A stretch of DNA of 64,000 nt from Tetraselmis striata. Lineage: Eukaryota; Chlorophyta; Chlorodendrophyceae; Chlorodendrales; Chlorodendraceae. Made by a program: the position numbers and the translations under genes. The notes under the pieces were generated by a model, which made no database searches, was not told the origin of the DNA, and saw only the letters and a program-made list of their open reading frames with translations. Location of the stretch: assembly GCA_006384855.1 (NCBI GenBank), contig VCJN01002617.1, forward strand, positions 1 through 64,000, written 5' to 3'. Below are positions 19,186 through 30,456 of this stretch, one piece after another (the first letter of the stretch is position 1; each line of letters begins with the position of its first letter).

Positions 19186-20368
19186 CTGACCTTGTTGGCC
19201 ATCCCCTCCATAGACTGCCCCATCCCCTCCCCCCCCCCCAACACACACACACCCACTCCCCTTGGTTGCCATGTCTACTCTCATTGAGTATAGCCAACAT
19301 TGCGCTGCTCCAGGTCCAGGTCAATGGCAGCCGCACCGTCACCGTGCAGACGCTGCGCGGCATTGCGCGCCCGATCGTGATTGCTGGCACTCGTGGATGG
19401 GTGCAGCGTACACTCAAGTCGGCGGAGCCATACCGCAACGCCATCAAGGACCGCGGCATTGAGCGTGAGCGCGCTCCCTGTCCCCTCCCTCTACAGCACC
19501 CGTTGTCCTCGCTCCTTGTACATCACCCTCCTGACCTCTGTCGGAGCGTCTCTTGGCATGAGTTACCTCAACTCTCCGGACCGTCACTCGATGCTTCACC
19601 TGTAACAGTGACCGACTAGCTGTGCCTGCCATACATGCGCGCTCATGGTCATACTCACATAGCTGAGGTGGTCCGGGTGAGTTGGGTATGCGGCACCGGC
19701 TGGCGCAGCTGACTGCAGCATCTGCCTGCGGCGTGTGCGGCGGCGCAGTCATCCCTGTGGTGCTGAACGGCGGAGAGGACCCAGACGACCGCATCCGGGC
19801 GCTCAAGGCAGAGCTGGCGGCAGAGTCCAAAGAGTGCGTACGCCGGCCAGCAGCTCAGAGCCCCATATCGCTCTTGGCGGAATTGGCGGCACCAGCACCC
19901 CAATTCTGACCCGATCTGAAGGCGGCTGAAGTTGCTGCCTGTCCTGACTCTGAGCAGGGCCAAGGGCTTCAGCAAGGCTGCACGGAACGCCCCCGCAGCT
20001 CCGGATGGTGGTGGCAAATATGAGGTGACTGTGGGCAAGAAGAAGATCGAGGCGGTGAACACGCAGGATTGGGAGGTGAGTGACTGTGTGGGTGGTGAGG
20101 AGTATGTTGCTGCTTCAAGGCCGGGGGGGGGGGGGGGGGGGGGGGGGTGGGTTTGCTCCATTGCGGCACAACTCACTTACGTGCACTGGTGCAGAACTGG
20201 CTGAATGCCATCTGCAAGGAGGCAGGCCTCAGCGCGATGAGCAATGTCTACGTACAGGTGCAGCTGGATGGCAGCGTGCGTGCCAGCGGCGCGGGGTCCC
20301 CGCCCTGGGACAAGCTCATGGCCGACATCCCCACCATGGACAGCATCCGCTCCAAGTTGATGCAGTGA
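17559..20368 (+). CDS. LPA1: LPA1-like photosystem II assembly protein, multi-exon
   Basis: Matches LOW PSII ACCUMULATION 1, a thylakoid TPR protein that helps insert and assemble the D1 subunit of photosystem II. Exons: about 17,670-17,834, 17,999-18,154, 18,271-18,387, 18,505-18,607, 18,731-18,888, 19,314-19,464, 19,749-19,837, about 19,965-20,075 and 20,195-20,368. Exons 1-3 carry the TPR region (PNPDEARAAHYNSACCLTRL, then NDYDLKFIVALK). Exons 4 and 5 each give one membrane segment (GLLVITGRLVAAL; ALALLVFLLL), and exons 6-9 the conserved C-terminal domain ending PTMDSIRSKLMQ. The joins at 17,834/17,999 through 19,464/19,749 keep frame with GT-AG borders. The transit peptide and start codon were not located; 17,559 is only the open limit of the first exon. 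The junction 19,837/19,965 is tentative. Confidence 0.85.
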
Positions 20369-20465
20369 GCTTGCACCCACGCCACCTCCGCGCGCTGTGC
20401 TGCTAGCAGAGCAACCTTCAGCGGCGGAGCTCGCAGCCTGGCACTGTTCCTGCTTACCACGAGGA

Positions 20466-20470
20466 TGTAA
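20466..20470 (+). terminator. TGTAA polyadenylation signal of LPA1
   Basis: TGTAA lies 98 bases after the LPA1 stop, the usual chlorophyte signal and distance. Confidence 0.5.
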
Positions 20471-21807
20471 TTACAGCTCCAGGACAGCTGCGCCGCCTGC
20501 GCAGCCTGGCTCCCATGGCTCGCGCATGTCGGTACCCGGGGCCGGCACACCGCAACACAATAGGCATGTATACTCACTGTGCGCATGCCAAAACGACCCT
20601 ACGTCTACATTGAGCAGATGATTTCACGCCGCAATATCATCGATCATTTAATAGTTTAATGCTGCTCTGCTGTCTTGTTTGCACAGGGGGGGCAGCGCGG
20701 AGAGCCAGAGAGCCAGCATCGTACATATAAGGAATATAACCCATACACATACCGACTACTCATTATCCATTAGGGTTGTGATCCTTACTGGCCTCTTGCT
20801 GTGACAGTACCATCAGTATTTTGAAGTAGCGAAGCGCTAGCAGTAGTAGCGCCAGCAGAATGCGCTGCGACCGGATGTGTGGCGGCGACTGGTAGGGTTG
20901 GATAGGATAGGGTAGGGTACCTGCAGAAATAAACGGACGAAATTACTACGAAAAAATATACTACGAACCCTGGATGGACGACTGACGTCGTACTATTAAC
21001 TCCTGCTCCTACGGTATCTTCTCGTAGCAGCATCGCGACACTGCGCCAGTCCCACCAGAGTGTCCTGCTCGTCATGGCGCGCTGCGGGTCACCGTATCTT
21101 CTCGTACATTCGTGCGCCGCGGCATCGCTACGCGTCGCCAGCTGTACACGATGATTGTTTGTGCAGTTGAAATCTCGATTTCCCAAAGTTTACAACGATA
21201 TCCGCAAAAGGTTATCGGGAAATCCCCCGCGAAAAGGCACTATAGGAAAAAGGAAATTCGATTTAATAAGGGAAACTCGATTTAGCGTATCGAGACATAT
21301 GGAGATTTTATGCATACATGGTAGCATCGGAAGAAAGGGCATGTGATCATTTTTCGCTACCATGTAGTTCAAACACGTAATCCTTACTGGTGCGGTAATA
21401 TTAACACGAAGATGTTAATGTAGATTTCGCACGTGCCGCAAGGCTGGCAAGGTCCTCGTACGACGAGGTAGTCCCTAATGCACGTAAACTACGTAATGCA
21501 CGATCCAATCCCATCTGCTTCGTTGCCCGCGCGCCCACTCCAGGCTTGGTGAAGCTCGATCGGCTTCACCACCCTGCTGCGCGCGGGCTTTGAACTGACA
21601 GACACGTCTTTCAACGCGCGCTCCTTGGTAGCCACCACACACGGCGACTGCCTGCAGACTCAGAAGGTTCCTGTTTACAGAGCATCGGTGCTCGACTCCT
21701 CAGCTTTCTGGAGCTTCCGCTACAGTAGCGAGGCTCCAAGTGCACCGTCAGCGCTGCGCAGCGGTCGGGAAGTAGTATTTACTCGATCACAGCAAAAGGT
21801 CCCAACG
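20471..21807. other. Intergenic
   Basis: No gene supported. Words of the type ATCCTTAC occur at 20,780 and 21,380. Bases 21,140-21,370 are AT-rich with repeated TCGATTT words and a CATGTA...TACATG inverted pair, suggestive of a small decayed element. Confidence 0.35.
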
Positions 21808-22769
21808 ATGGCAGCAACGCTCTCCGCCGGCGCCACGGTGCTGCCCCGCCCGCTCCTGGTGACGGCAAGCTGCTGCCGCAGCGCGACCCGTGCCCTCCAG
21901 ATGGTTTCCGCTGGCCCCAATGACGCCTTTGCGCCACCTCTGCAGGCAAGTCCCCCCCCCCCCCCCCCCCCCCCCCGGGCGCTTCCTCTACACCGCACTC
22001 CCCCGGGGAAGATGCTCGCTCCCTCACAGCCACTCGCCCACCCGCGACAGTTTCAGGCCAGTGAAAGCCCCTGCTCGCTATCCACACCCCTACCCATCCT
22101 CTTACCCCTTTTAAACTCCACTTGGCGACAACAGGATGCCTCGGCATGTTGCCGCCTCCGCCTCCAGCAGTGACGGCCGCGGCGAGGCGGCGACTCAGCG
22201 CGGACGGCCGGCGCTTCCTGGTCGGCCCGCGCCGCTGGCCACTGCCGCGGGCACCTCCGCTGCGTGGCTGCACAGCGCGCTGCCCGCGCTGGCGGAAGAG
22301 GCGGGCGACGGCGGCGACATCATTATCACGGTCGCCTTTTCCGTCGCCATCTTCGCGCTGGCGGTCGTCACGCTAGGGGTGGGCGCCCCTCCCCGACGGG
22401 GCGGATACCTTGATGGCTGTGTGGGGGGGGGGAGCGGTGGACAGCTGCGACCTGTCTGGCGGCACCCCAGGGGGGTTGGCCGCAATGATAGATGCTTTAC
22501 CAATCCATGGCAGGCTGAGCATGGGGGCACGGCTGCTGCAGGTGGGCTACCTGTCCTTCATGCAGTGGAACGACGGGCGGCAGGAGAAGAAGGACTTGGA
22601 GGAGGCGGGGCGCGCCAAGGTGAGCAGCCCATCCAACGCCGCGGCCGCCAAAAAGGCCAAGGCCAAGAAGGAGTCGGACCGCGTGCGCAAGCGCGACAAG
22701 GCGCGCGCCACGAAGGGCAAGGGATTCAGCAAGCGGGTGCGGGCGGAGTTCAGTGACGACGACGAGTAG
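21808..22769 (+). CDS. Small plastid-type single-pass membrane protein
   Basis: Two well-supported exons: about 22,136-22,378 and 22,542-22,769, joined in phase 0. They encode a basic Ser/Ala/Arg-rich leader, one membrane helix (IIITVAFSVAIFALAVVTLG), then YLSFMQWNDGRQEKKDLEEA and a Lys/Ala-rich tail ending FSDDDE. An upstream exon at 21,808-21,945 would add a typical transit peptide (MAATLSAGATVLPRPLL) and end with CAG|GCAAGT, a GC-type donor before a poly-C tract. Its phase does not fit the next exon, however: from 21,808 the join would run into a stop. An in-frame ATG at 21,920 would fit instead. Leader composition suggests plastid targeting. The family is conserved-looking but not one I can name. 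Confidence 0.6.
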
Positions 22770-22823
22770 GCGTGGCGCGGCTGCCTCCGCCCCCTGCATC
22801 ACCCCCCCTTCCACCCTTCGCAA

Positions 22824-22828
22824 TGTAA
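22824..22828 (+). terminator. TGTAA polyadenylation signal
   Basis: TGTAA 55 bases after the stop of the membrane protein gene. Confidence 0.5.
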
Positions 22829-22973
22829 GGGACCATTACACCCAGCACCATTCAACTTCCTTTCCCCCATCACTCCCCGTCCTTTCCGCCTCTCGCCCCG
22901 TCCCTCTCCTCCCCTGAGCGACCTGCACACCATCGCGGGCCCGCCCGCAAGAACCAAAGTAACAGTGGATCTT

Positions 22974-23089
22974 ACCAGGGTTGGGCTGCAGTATCTACTG
23001 CACTGCAGGCTGCAGAAACTGGGGCCTGCAGGTAAGCTACTGCACTGCAGCCTGCAGTACTGGAAAGTGGACAGCAGCCCAACCCTGGT
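22974..23089. mobile_element. 116-bp MITE-like element with 16-bp inverted repeats
   Basis: Terminal inverted repeats ACCAGGGTTGGGCTGC (22,974-22,989) and its exact complement (23,074-23,089) are flanked by TCTT on both sides (22,970-22,973 and 23,090-23,093), consistent with a 4-bp target duplication. The inside holds two direct copies of CTACTGCACTGCAG followed by GCTGCAG or CCTGCAG. It sits between two convergent genes. No coding capacity. Confidence 0.65.
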
Positions 23090-23739
23090 TCTTACGGCGA
23101 CACTTGGCGACATTTCAGCTGCTTCACCGAGGCAGCGCAATCTCTGCCCCCTCCGGGGGGCAGGGGGGCATGGCTGCTGCCTTACTTTGGGCACTAGTGA
23201 TCTCCACCTGGACGACTGGGTGGGTTCCATGGACGGATGCCTGAGCGTGTGTGGGCTACTGCGGTTGCATGTGGTTCATTCACAGGAAGGCAATGCATGC
23301 ATGTGCGGATGCCAGCAGGTGGCTGCCATCACGCAAGATGGCCATCCAAGCGCGGACATGACGTGTCCACTCGTCCACTTTACTCATCAGCTGGTGCATC
23401 TCTTGACAAAGGATGGGTCCTTGGGTTGCGCGCACAGGAAGCGTGCATGCGTGGAGCTGAAGTTGGGAGTCCGCGCCGGGGCCGCGCGCCTAGGTGCCGC
23501 GAAAAGGCGGCTCTACACTGCTCGCGCGTATGGGCGGGGTGAGAGCTGTGGCGCGTCGTGCATCGCCACCTAGCTGCCCCCGCGGCCCCACACATCCACC
23601 CCAGGAATCTCCCCCTTCTGGGGCAGACATATAAACTGTCATGATGCCCCAGTGAGGAGGATTTCCACCCGGGCTATTTCCACCACAGCTGGGCCGCGTC
23701 TCCTCTAGGGGGGGGGGGGGGGAGGGGACCCAGCCGCGC

Positions 23740-24870
23740 TCACTGCGCGCCACCCTCCTCTGGAGCCGCCACCGCCTGCCGCTTACCGCCGCCCTCCTCG
23801 CCGTCGGCACCCTCGCCGGCCCCCACAGCCGGCTGGCCCTCGCCGCCCTCCTCCCGCGGCCGCTTGACCCCCGCGCCGCCCTCTCCGTCGCCTGCGCCGC
23901 CGCCCTCCGCCCCCTCCTTGACGCCTGCCGGCTTGGGCTTGCCGGGCAGCTTGGCGGCCGCCTCCGCCGCCGCCTCGTCCACCACCTCCACCACCCGCCG
24001 CCGCTGCACCTCCGGCAGTGCGCAGCGCTCCGACAGCGTGAAGGCCTTCAGGTTGGCCAGCATCGCCTTGGGCAGCCGCTTGGCCGCCGCCGCCAGCATC
24101 TCCGGCGACAGCTCCGCCAGCAGCGGGAACGAGCCCGGCGCCATCAGCTTGCAGCACATCACGTAGCCCTGCCACTGCTCGCGCGCGCCCCATGCCTGAG
24201 CCGCGGGGGGGCGGGGGGGGGGGGGGGGGGGGGGGGGCAGATCCATCACATCCGCCCTCCTGCGTTGATGCATGCGGCAGAACGCACACCCTAAACTCGC
24301 AACTCCCTACGCCGTTCCCAGAAGGGCGAAAAGCAGTGCTCTCCAACATCACATGCTCTCCACTGTTACACGGTCTCCGACGAACGTCAAGAATCTTATG
24401 GTTTTCTTCTCTTTGTGGAAGACAACAATCGCGGCACATTGTGCTCGACCCCAGAGTGGGGTTACCCACTGGCAGATAATAGCGACTGTCATACGGTACA
24501 TCACGCCATGCTTGCTGTGCGTACGATCAATGAATGCGATGCATCACAGCGCGTGCACGGGGCACTCTGGGCGCGGCGCCCACCTTGGGCACGATCTCGC
24601 GCAGCAGGCCGAGGATGAAGGGGGCGAGGTCGGAGGAGGTGCGCGACATGTAGATGACGGTCCACATGAACAGCTTGGGCAGCGGCGTCATCTGCTTCAT
24701 GTTCTGCAGCGTCAGCGCCAGCGCCTCCTTGGGGAAGAAGCGCTTGCTGCCGAGGCACGTCTGGATGGTGGCCTTCACTTGCTCCAGCGTGGGCGCCTGC
24801 GCCAGCCAGACCGCCCGGAGAGTCAGCCAGCGCCCGGCCAAAGTCACTCGCAGCTCCGTGTTGCATGTTG

Positions 24871-24901
<31 letters not shown>

Positions 24902-24918
24902 GAAGGAAGGGCGGGGCG

Positions 24919-24995
<77 letters not shown>

Positions 24996-27427
24996 CATGC
25001 ATGCATGCATGCATGCATGCATGCATGCTGAAGACATCATGCACAAAGCGTACTGGTGCTAAGCGGTAATAACAACACTGGGAATAATAAGAAGCTGCCT
25101 GCCAGAGGTCAAACAATGACGGAACTGTAGCGGAATTATCGCGAATGTTCTTATGGGTTGCATGCACCCCCGATTTGAGGCTTACAAGACACGTTCTCAT
25201 AGGCGCGGCGGCACCCTTGCATGCAACGATGAACGGATGTCATAATAGTTGCATGACATCCGTGAATCGGGCATCATGCTCTTACCGGATGTCATGCAAT
25301 TACCGGATGTCGTGCCGTTAACGGATGACTGTCATGATGATGTCAATTACCATTATCATTAGAGGTAAAGATATGACAATCTTGACCTCTGAGAGGCAAA
25401 GATGTCATATCAAAGAGGTCATCAAAAGATGTGACATCTTTGCCTCTGCGGCCATGCTTGCTCCCCCTCCCGTGACGAAAACCATTAGAGGGCCATCGAC
25501 GTTATCTGTTCTTTGTTGCAGACGGCGGCGGGGGGAGAGGGGGGGGGGGGGGGGGGGGAGGCTCGACATACTGGCGGCGGCCCAGCACCAATCTCGATGC
25601 TGTGGATGGCCACCAGCAGCTCCGCCGGGGAGAAGAGCGGCTCGCGGCCTGCCCGGCGCTCCGCCAGCCGGCTGAGCGCCGCCAGGAAGGCGCGCGACTC
25701 GAGGGTGCACAGCTGCGGCAGGAACGCGATCGCTTGCTCCTGAGCACACGGGGGGAGGACAGTGGGGAGGGGGTACGTTGAAAGGCGTTTGAAGGACGGT
25801 GGCCGCGCTGAGGCTTGGCGACCAGCGGACAGTCCTGGTCTCAGTGGGCGGAGGTTTCAAGGTTCACGGCGTTTCGAGGAAGCAGGGTCGCAGCCCGCGC
25901 GAACATGTGTAGCAGAACACGTGCGGACGAGCTCAATCAGTCTACAACTGAGGAGGGAATGAACGGGAATGGTGTTGACGGTGGCGATGATGGTAACCTC
26001 GCTGCGTCAAGCCAGCTGTGTCGCATCTGGCCAAACGAAGCGCCTGGTGGTGCTCAGCCCCGGGCTTTGAACCCTAAAGCCCCGGGGGCGGTGGGCATGC
26101 GGCCATGGCGAGAGCTGGGGACTTGGGATGGCGGCGGCGCTCACCCTGCGCAGCCCCCCCAGCGCCGGCGGCAGGAAGCGCACGTCGCGCTTGACGTGGT
26201 AGTACTGCATCACGGCGTCCACCAGCTGCAGCGGCGGCGGCCGCTCCTCCGTCAGCACGTGCAGCATCTTGAGCACCAGCAGCTCGCTGTTCTCCGGGGG
26301 GTCCACCACCACCGCCAGGAACGACGGCGCGGCGCCTCCCACCGTGAGCGCCAGGTCCTTTGCCTGCCGCGGCAGCACAGGCGCGCTGCTCAGTCGCCGC
26401 GCAGATCGGCGCACAGAAAGGCAGGGAGCCACGCACTTGCCATAATCAATTCATTGCACAAACATAAACACTTCGCGAACAAGTAACGTTTTTCAACCCC
26501 CCCCCCCCCCCCCTCGCGTAGAGAACAAAACTTTGAAATGGTAAAAACTATAAACTCAGAATACTTCAAACATGTTCCGACGCGAAGGTGCAAAACAATC
26601 CGCAGTTCTTTGGCCAAATCGTATTTGTTTGTGCAGAACATGGTGTATTTATCATCTTCTGTATTGGAAAAAGAATTAACACAAGAATCGTGACACAGCA
26701 AATCAGAACAAGACTGAGCCATCACCCGGCGAGAGGGCGCATCCCCCCCCCCCCCCCTTGGGAGGACAGCGCGGAGCGGCACACCTGCTTCTGGACCGCC
26801 TGCCGCAGCGACGCCTCCCCGCGCCCAAAGCCCTCCAGCAGCCCGCGCAGCAGGGAGTGCTTCTTGGTGCACAGCGCCATGTAGAGCTCGCAGCGCGCGG
26901 CAGCCCGCTCGGGGTCGGAGGCGGCGCTGGCGGCGCCGGCGCCGGCCTCCGCCTCCCCCTCGGCCTCCACCGCGTCGCCGCCGGCCACGGAGGCAGGGGC
27001 GGGGGCCGCGTGCTCGCCGCGCAGCGCCTCGACGGCGTACTGCTCGACGTCTGCCATGAGGTGGCGCTCCGGGAAGAGGCGGTTGGCCACCAGCCTGACG
27101 GCCTGCATGGCAATGGAAAGGAGACAAGAGAGCACCGGGTCAGTGATGGCCCATCGCAACCTCCCCCCTCTCTCCTGGACACCGTCACATATATATCGGG
27201 CTCGCGGGTCGCAAAGAGTAAGGAGCTGTTTTGCACCGTCTGGTCGGGAACCGGGCGCGATGGCCGTGGCGCAAAGACAGCAATCCCAAAGTGTGGTTAC
27301 GCTATGTGGGAGTGTCTGCGTCGCTCTCCGTATCGGATCCCGATGCTGGATGTGAATGCACGGTCCAGCCGTCACCGCCAAGACCGCACAGAACCCCCCC
27401 CCCCCCCCCTTTACACACACACACACA

Positions 27428-27487
<60 letters not shown>

Positions 27488-30420
27488 CACTTAGGCGCCG
27501 ACGCAGTGATGAGAACACTGCGAATAACAGGCCGCCCATCATGTCAGGACTCACATGTGGACCAAACTATAGCACAACTAAGCTGCATGCAGCCCCATGT
27601 CTTGTATTGCCGGTTGTAAGAGGCAACCGTGCAAATACACATGTACGCAAATGCATGGTGCGTCCCCCCGATACCGCTGCAGCCCCTGGCGGAACCGCTG
27701 TGGGGGAATGACTATTCCAAAGGGGCTGCAAGCTGCGCGGGGATTATGTTGCGGGGCAGGGAGACGAGGGGGGGGGGGGGACCTTTTGGCGGACGTCGGC
27801 CTGCGTGGAGGTGGCGGCGTCCAGGATGACGCGCAGGCAGGCGGGCCGCACGGCGGGCCGCTGCGTGAGCAGCTCCCACGCACCCCGCAGCGCCACGACC
27901 GCCCACTCGGGCCCCGCAGACACGAGGCGGCCCAGGAACGCGGCGGTGGCGGGCCCCGGCAGCGGCGGCGCGTCGGCGAGCAGGCGCAGCAGCGGCGTGT
28001 CGCGCGGCCCCGCCGCGGCCCGCAGCCCCTCCAGCAGCTCCAGCAGCACCGCCTCGTAGCGGCTGCCCTCCAGCTGCACCACCGGGGTCGCCTCCGCCGC
28101 CTCCGCCGCCGCTTTCTCTGCGGCTGCCGCCGCAGCCGCCGCCTCAGCCTCCTCCTCCGCCTCCTCGTCCACCAGCCCGTCGACCGCAAACCCCTCGCTG
28201 TCCTCCTGCGAAGGCGCCTCCGCCGCCTCTGCGACACGCACAAACCCACCCGTACCCAAGCAGCCACGCCACCTGTTAGTCACCAGCCTGGCCAGGCTCT
28301 GCCGTCCTGAAAGGGTCAGGTCGAGCCAAAACAACGTGAACCACAGATCATATCGGGATGCTGGAAACTATCAATGTTGGTGCCTAGCTCGGGTGCCGTG
28401 TCTGCTAGTGAGGCCTGCATTTCACTTAGCGCTAGCAGACAGATGATCGGTATTTCCTCATATGTACATACTCGTACTCCCGGCATGGGGAGACCCAGGT
28501 GAGCTGAGAGCGCAGGCAGGCGCGGCCAAGGGGCTCCGCACCTGGCTCCGCAGCGCCCTGCCCCTGAGTTTCCCCATCTGCCGGCGCCGCATCCTCCGCC
28601 ACCGCCTCGCCCTCCCCGCCCGCCGCTGCGCCCTTCCCGCCGTCCTCCGCCCCCGCTTCCTCTCCCGCAGGCAGCTCCGCCACCGCCATCGACTCGTCCT
28701 CTCCGCCTGCAGCTGCGCCCTTCCGGCCGTCCTCCGCCCCCGCTTCCTCTCCCGCAGGCAGCTCCGCCACCGCCATCGACTCGTCCTCTCCGCCTTCAGC
28801 TGCGCCCTTCCGGCCATCCTCCGCCCCCGCTTCCTCTCCCGCAGGCCGCTCCGCCATCGACTCATCCTCTCCACCTTCAGCTGCGCCCTTTCCGCCGTCC
28901 TCCACCGCCTTTGCCTCCCCGTCTTCGCTTGTCGCACCCGCTTCCGCTCGTTCAGCGGCCGGCTCCGCTTCTGCCATCGCCTCGTCTCCCCCGTCCTCCA
29001 CCTCCACCTCCGCCTCCACCTCCACCTTGCCATTGTCAGCCCCTGCACCCTCTTCCTCAACATCCGCCTCCACGCTCGACATCGCGCCCTCTGCCGTGCC
29101 CAAGCCCTCCTGCTCCTCCTCTCCCTTCTCCGCCTCCTCCTTCTTGTCGGCATCGGTCATCGCAGTGTCCGCCTGCGCGCGGTCGCGCTGCGCCTCCTCC
29201 GCGGCCCTCTTGGCCTCCGCCTCGGTCGCCGCCGCCGCCGCGATGTCCCCAAACAGCGCATACAGCCAGCGCACCGCGAGCTCGTGGCTTCCCGGCGCGC
29301 CCGGCGCCGCCAGGATGTGCTCCTTGAGAAGCTCCTCCAGCTGGGGGTCGCCCAAGGAGGTGGCCAGCTTGGACAGCAGCCCCGCGCGCAAGTTGCCCAG
29401 CCGCTCGCCGCCGGCGCTACCGCCGCCGCCCAGGATGCGCCGCACAGCGCCCAGCTGCAGGCTGCGCTGCGCCGCGGCTGGCAACGGTGCCGGGACCAGC
29501 TTGGGGACGGCAGGGCGCGGGGCGCGGCGGCGCAGGCCTGGAGGTACGAGGCACAGGGTCGCCGCGGGGCGAAGGGCAAGTGTGTATGTGCCGAGGGGGG
29601 GGGGGGGGGGGGGGGGGGGGGGCGCATCACGCTCAGTGGGCGGCTGCAGCATCAGCATCCCGAAGACAATTATACGTAACATTATACCGTAGAAATAGCA
29701 TGCACATGTACATACATGATATAATACTGCAGAATTACTGACATAATACACAATGCATAATAATGACATGACTACATAATAATACTGTACAAATAAAATG
29801 CACCTATACATACACATATATGTATACACGTGATATGGTAAAGACAAAATATCACCTCACCAGTGTAGCGCCCCCCCCCCCCCCCCCCCCCCCGCCCCCT
29901 TCCAAAACACAGACAAGAAAGCGGATGGGATGGGAGGGATGGGATGGGATGGGATGGGATGGGATGGGATGGGAATAGTGGCCGGAGGAGGGCCTCACTT
30001 GGCAGGAGCTGGCGGGGCCTCCCCCTTGGCGCTGTCCTCCGCCTTGACCTCCGCCTTAACGACCGGCTTGGTAGCTTGCGTTGCCGCTGGCGTTGCCGCT
30101 TCTCCAGCCGCCTCCTTGGCATCCTCAGCCGCCTCCGCCGCCGCCGCGCCGTCCAGCTGGCCCAGCAGGCTGGCCAGGCCGGCGCTGCTACCGGCGTTCT
30201 CCCCAGCCGGCAGGTGCTCCATGCTGGCCACCACCACGTCCGCCAGCACGCCCCCCGGCAGCTGGTCCACAAAGCCCCGCAGCGTGGCGGTGTCCCCCTT
30301 GGCCAGTAGCGCCGCCAGCAGGACGCGCACCTGGTGCAGCTCCACCGCCCCTGTCAGGCAGCCAGGCAGCGCTCAGACCCCCTTCATTCCAGCAACTGCA
30401 TGCGAACACACGCGTGCAAA

Positions 30421-30456
<36 letters not shown>

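Noticed and set aside
22965-23573. A 202-codon plus-strand open frame downstream of the membrane protein gene
   Set aside because: It begins inside the MITE-like element and has no recognised domain.
28462-29679. A 405-codon plus-strand open frame
   Set aside because: It lies opposite symplekin exon 7, whose GC-rich repeat keeps several frames open. It has no domain, and the minus strand has the conserved symplekin sequence.
29934-29973. GGGAT repeats as possible interstitial telomere sequence
   Set aside because: Green-algal telomere repeats are TTTAGGG or TTTTAGGG; this unit differs and is a short intronic repeat.
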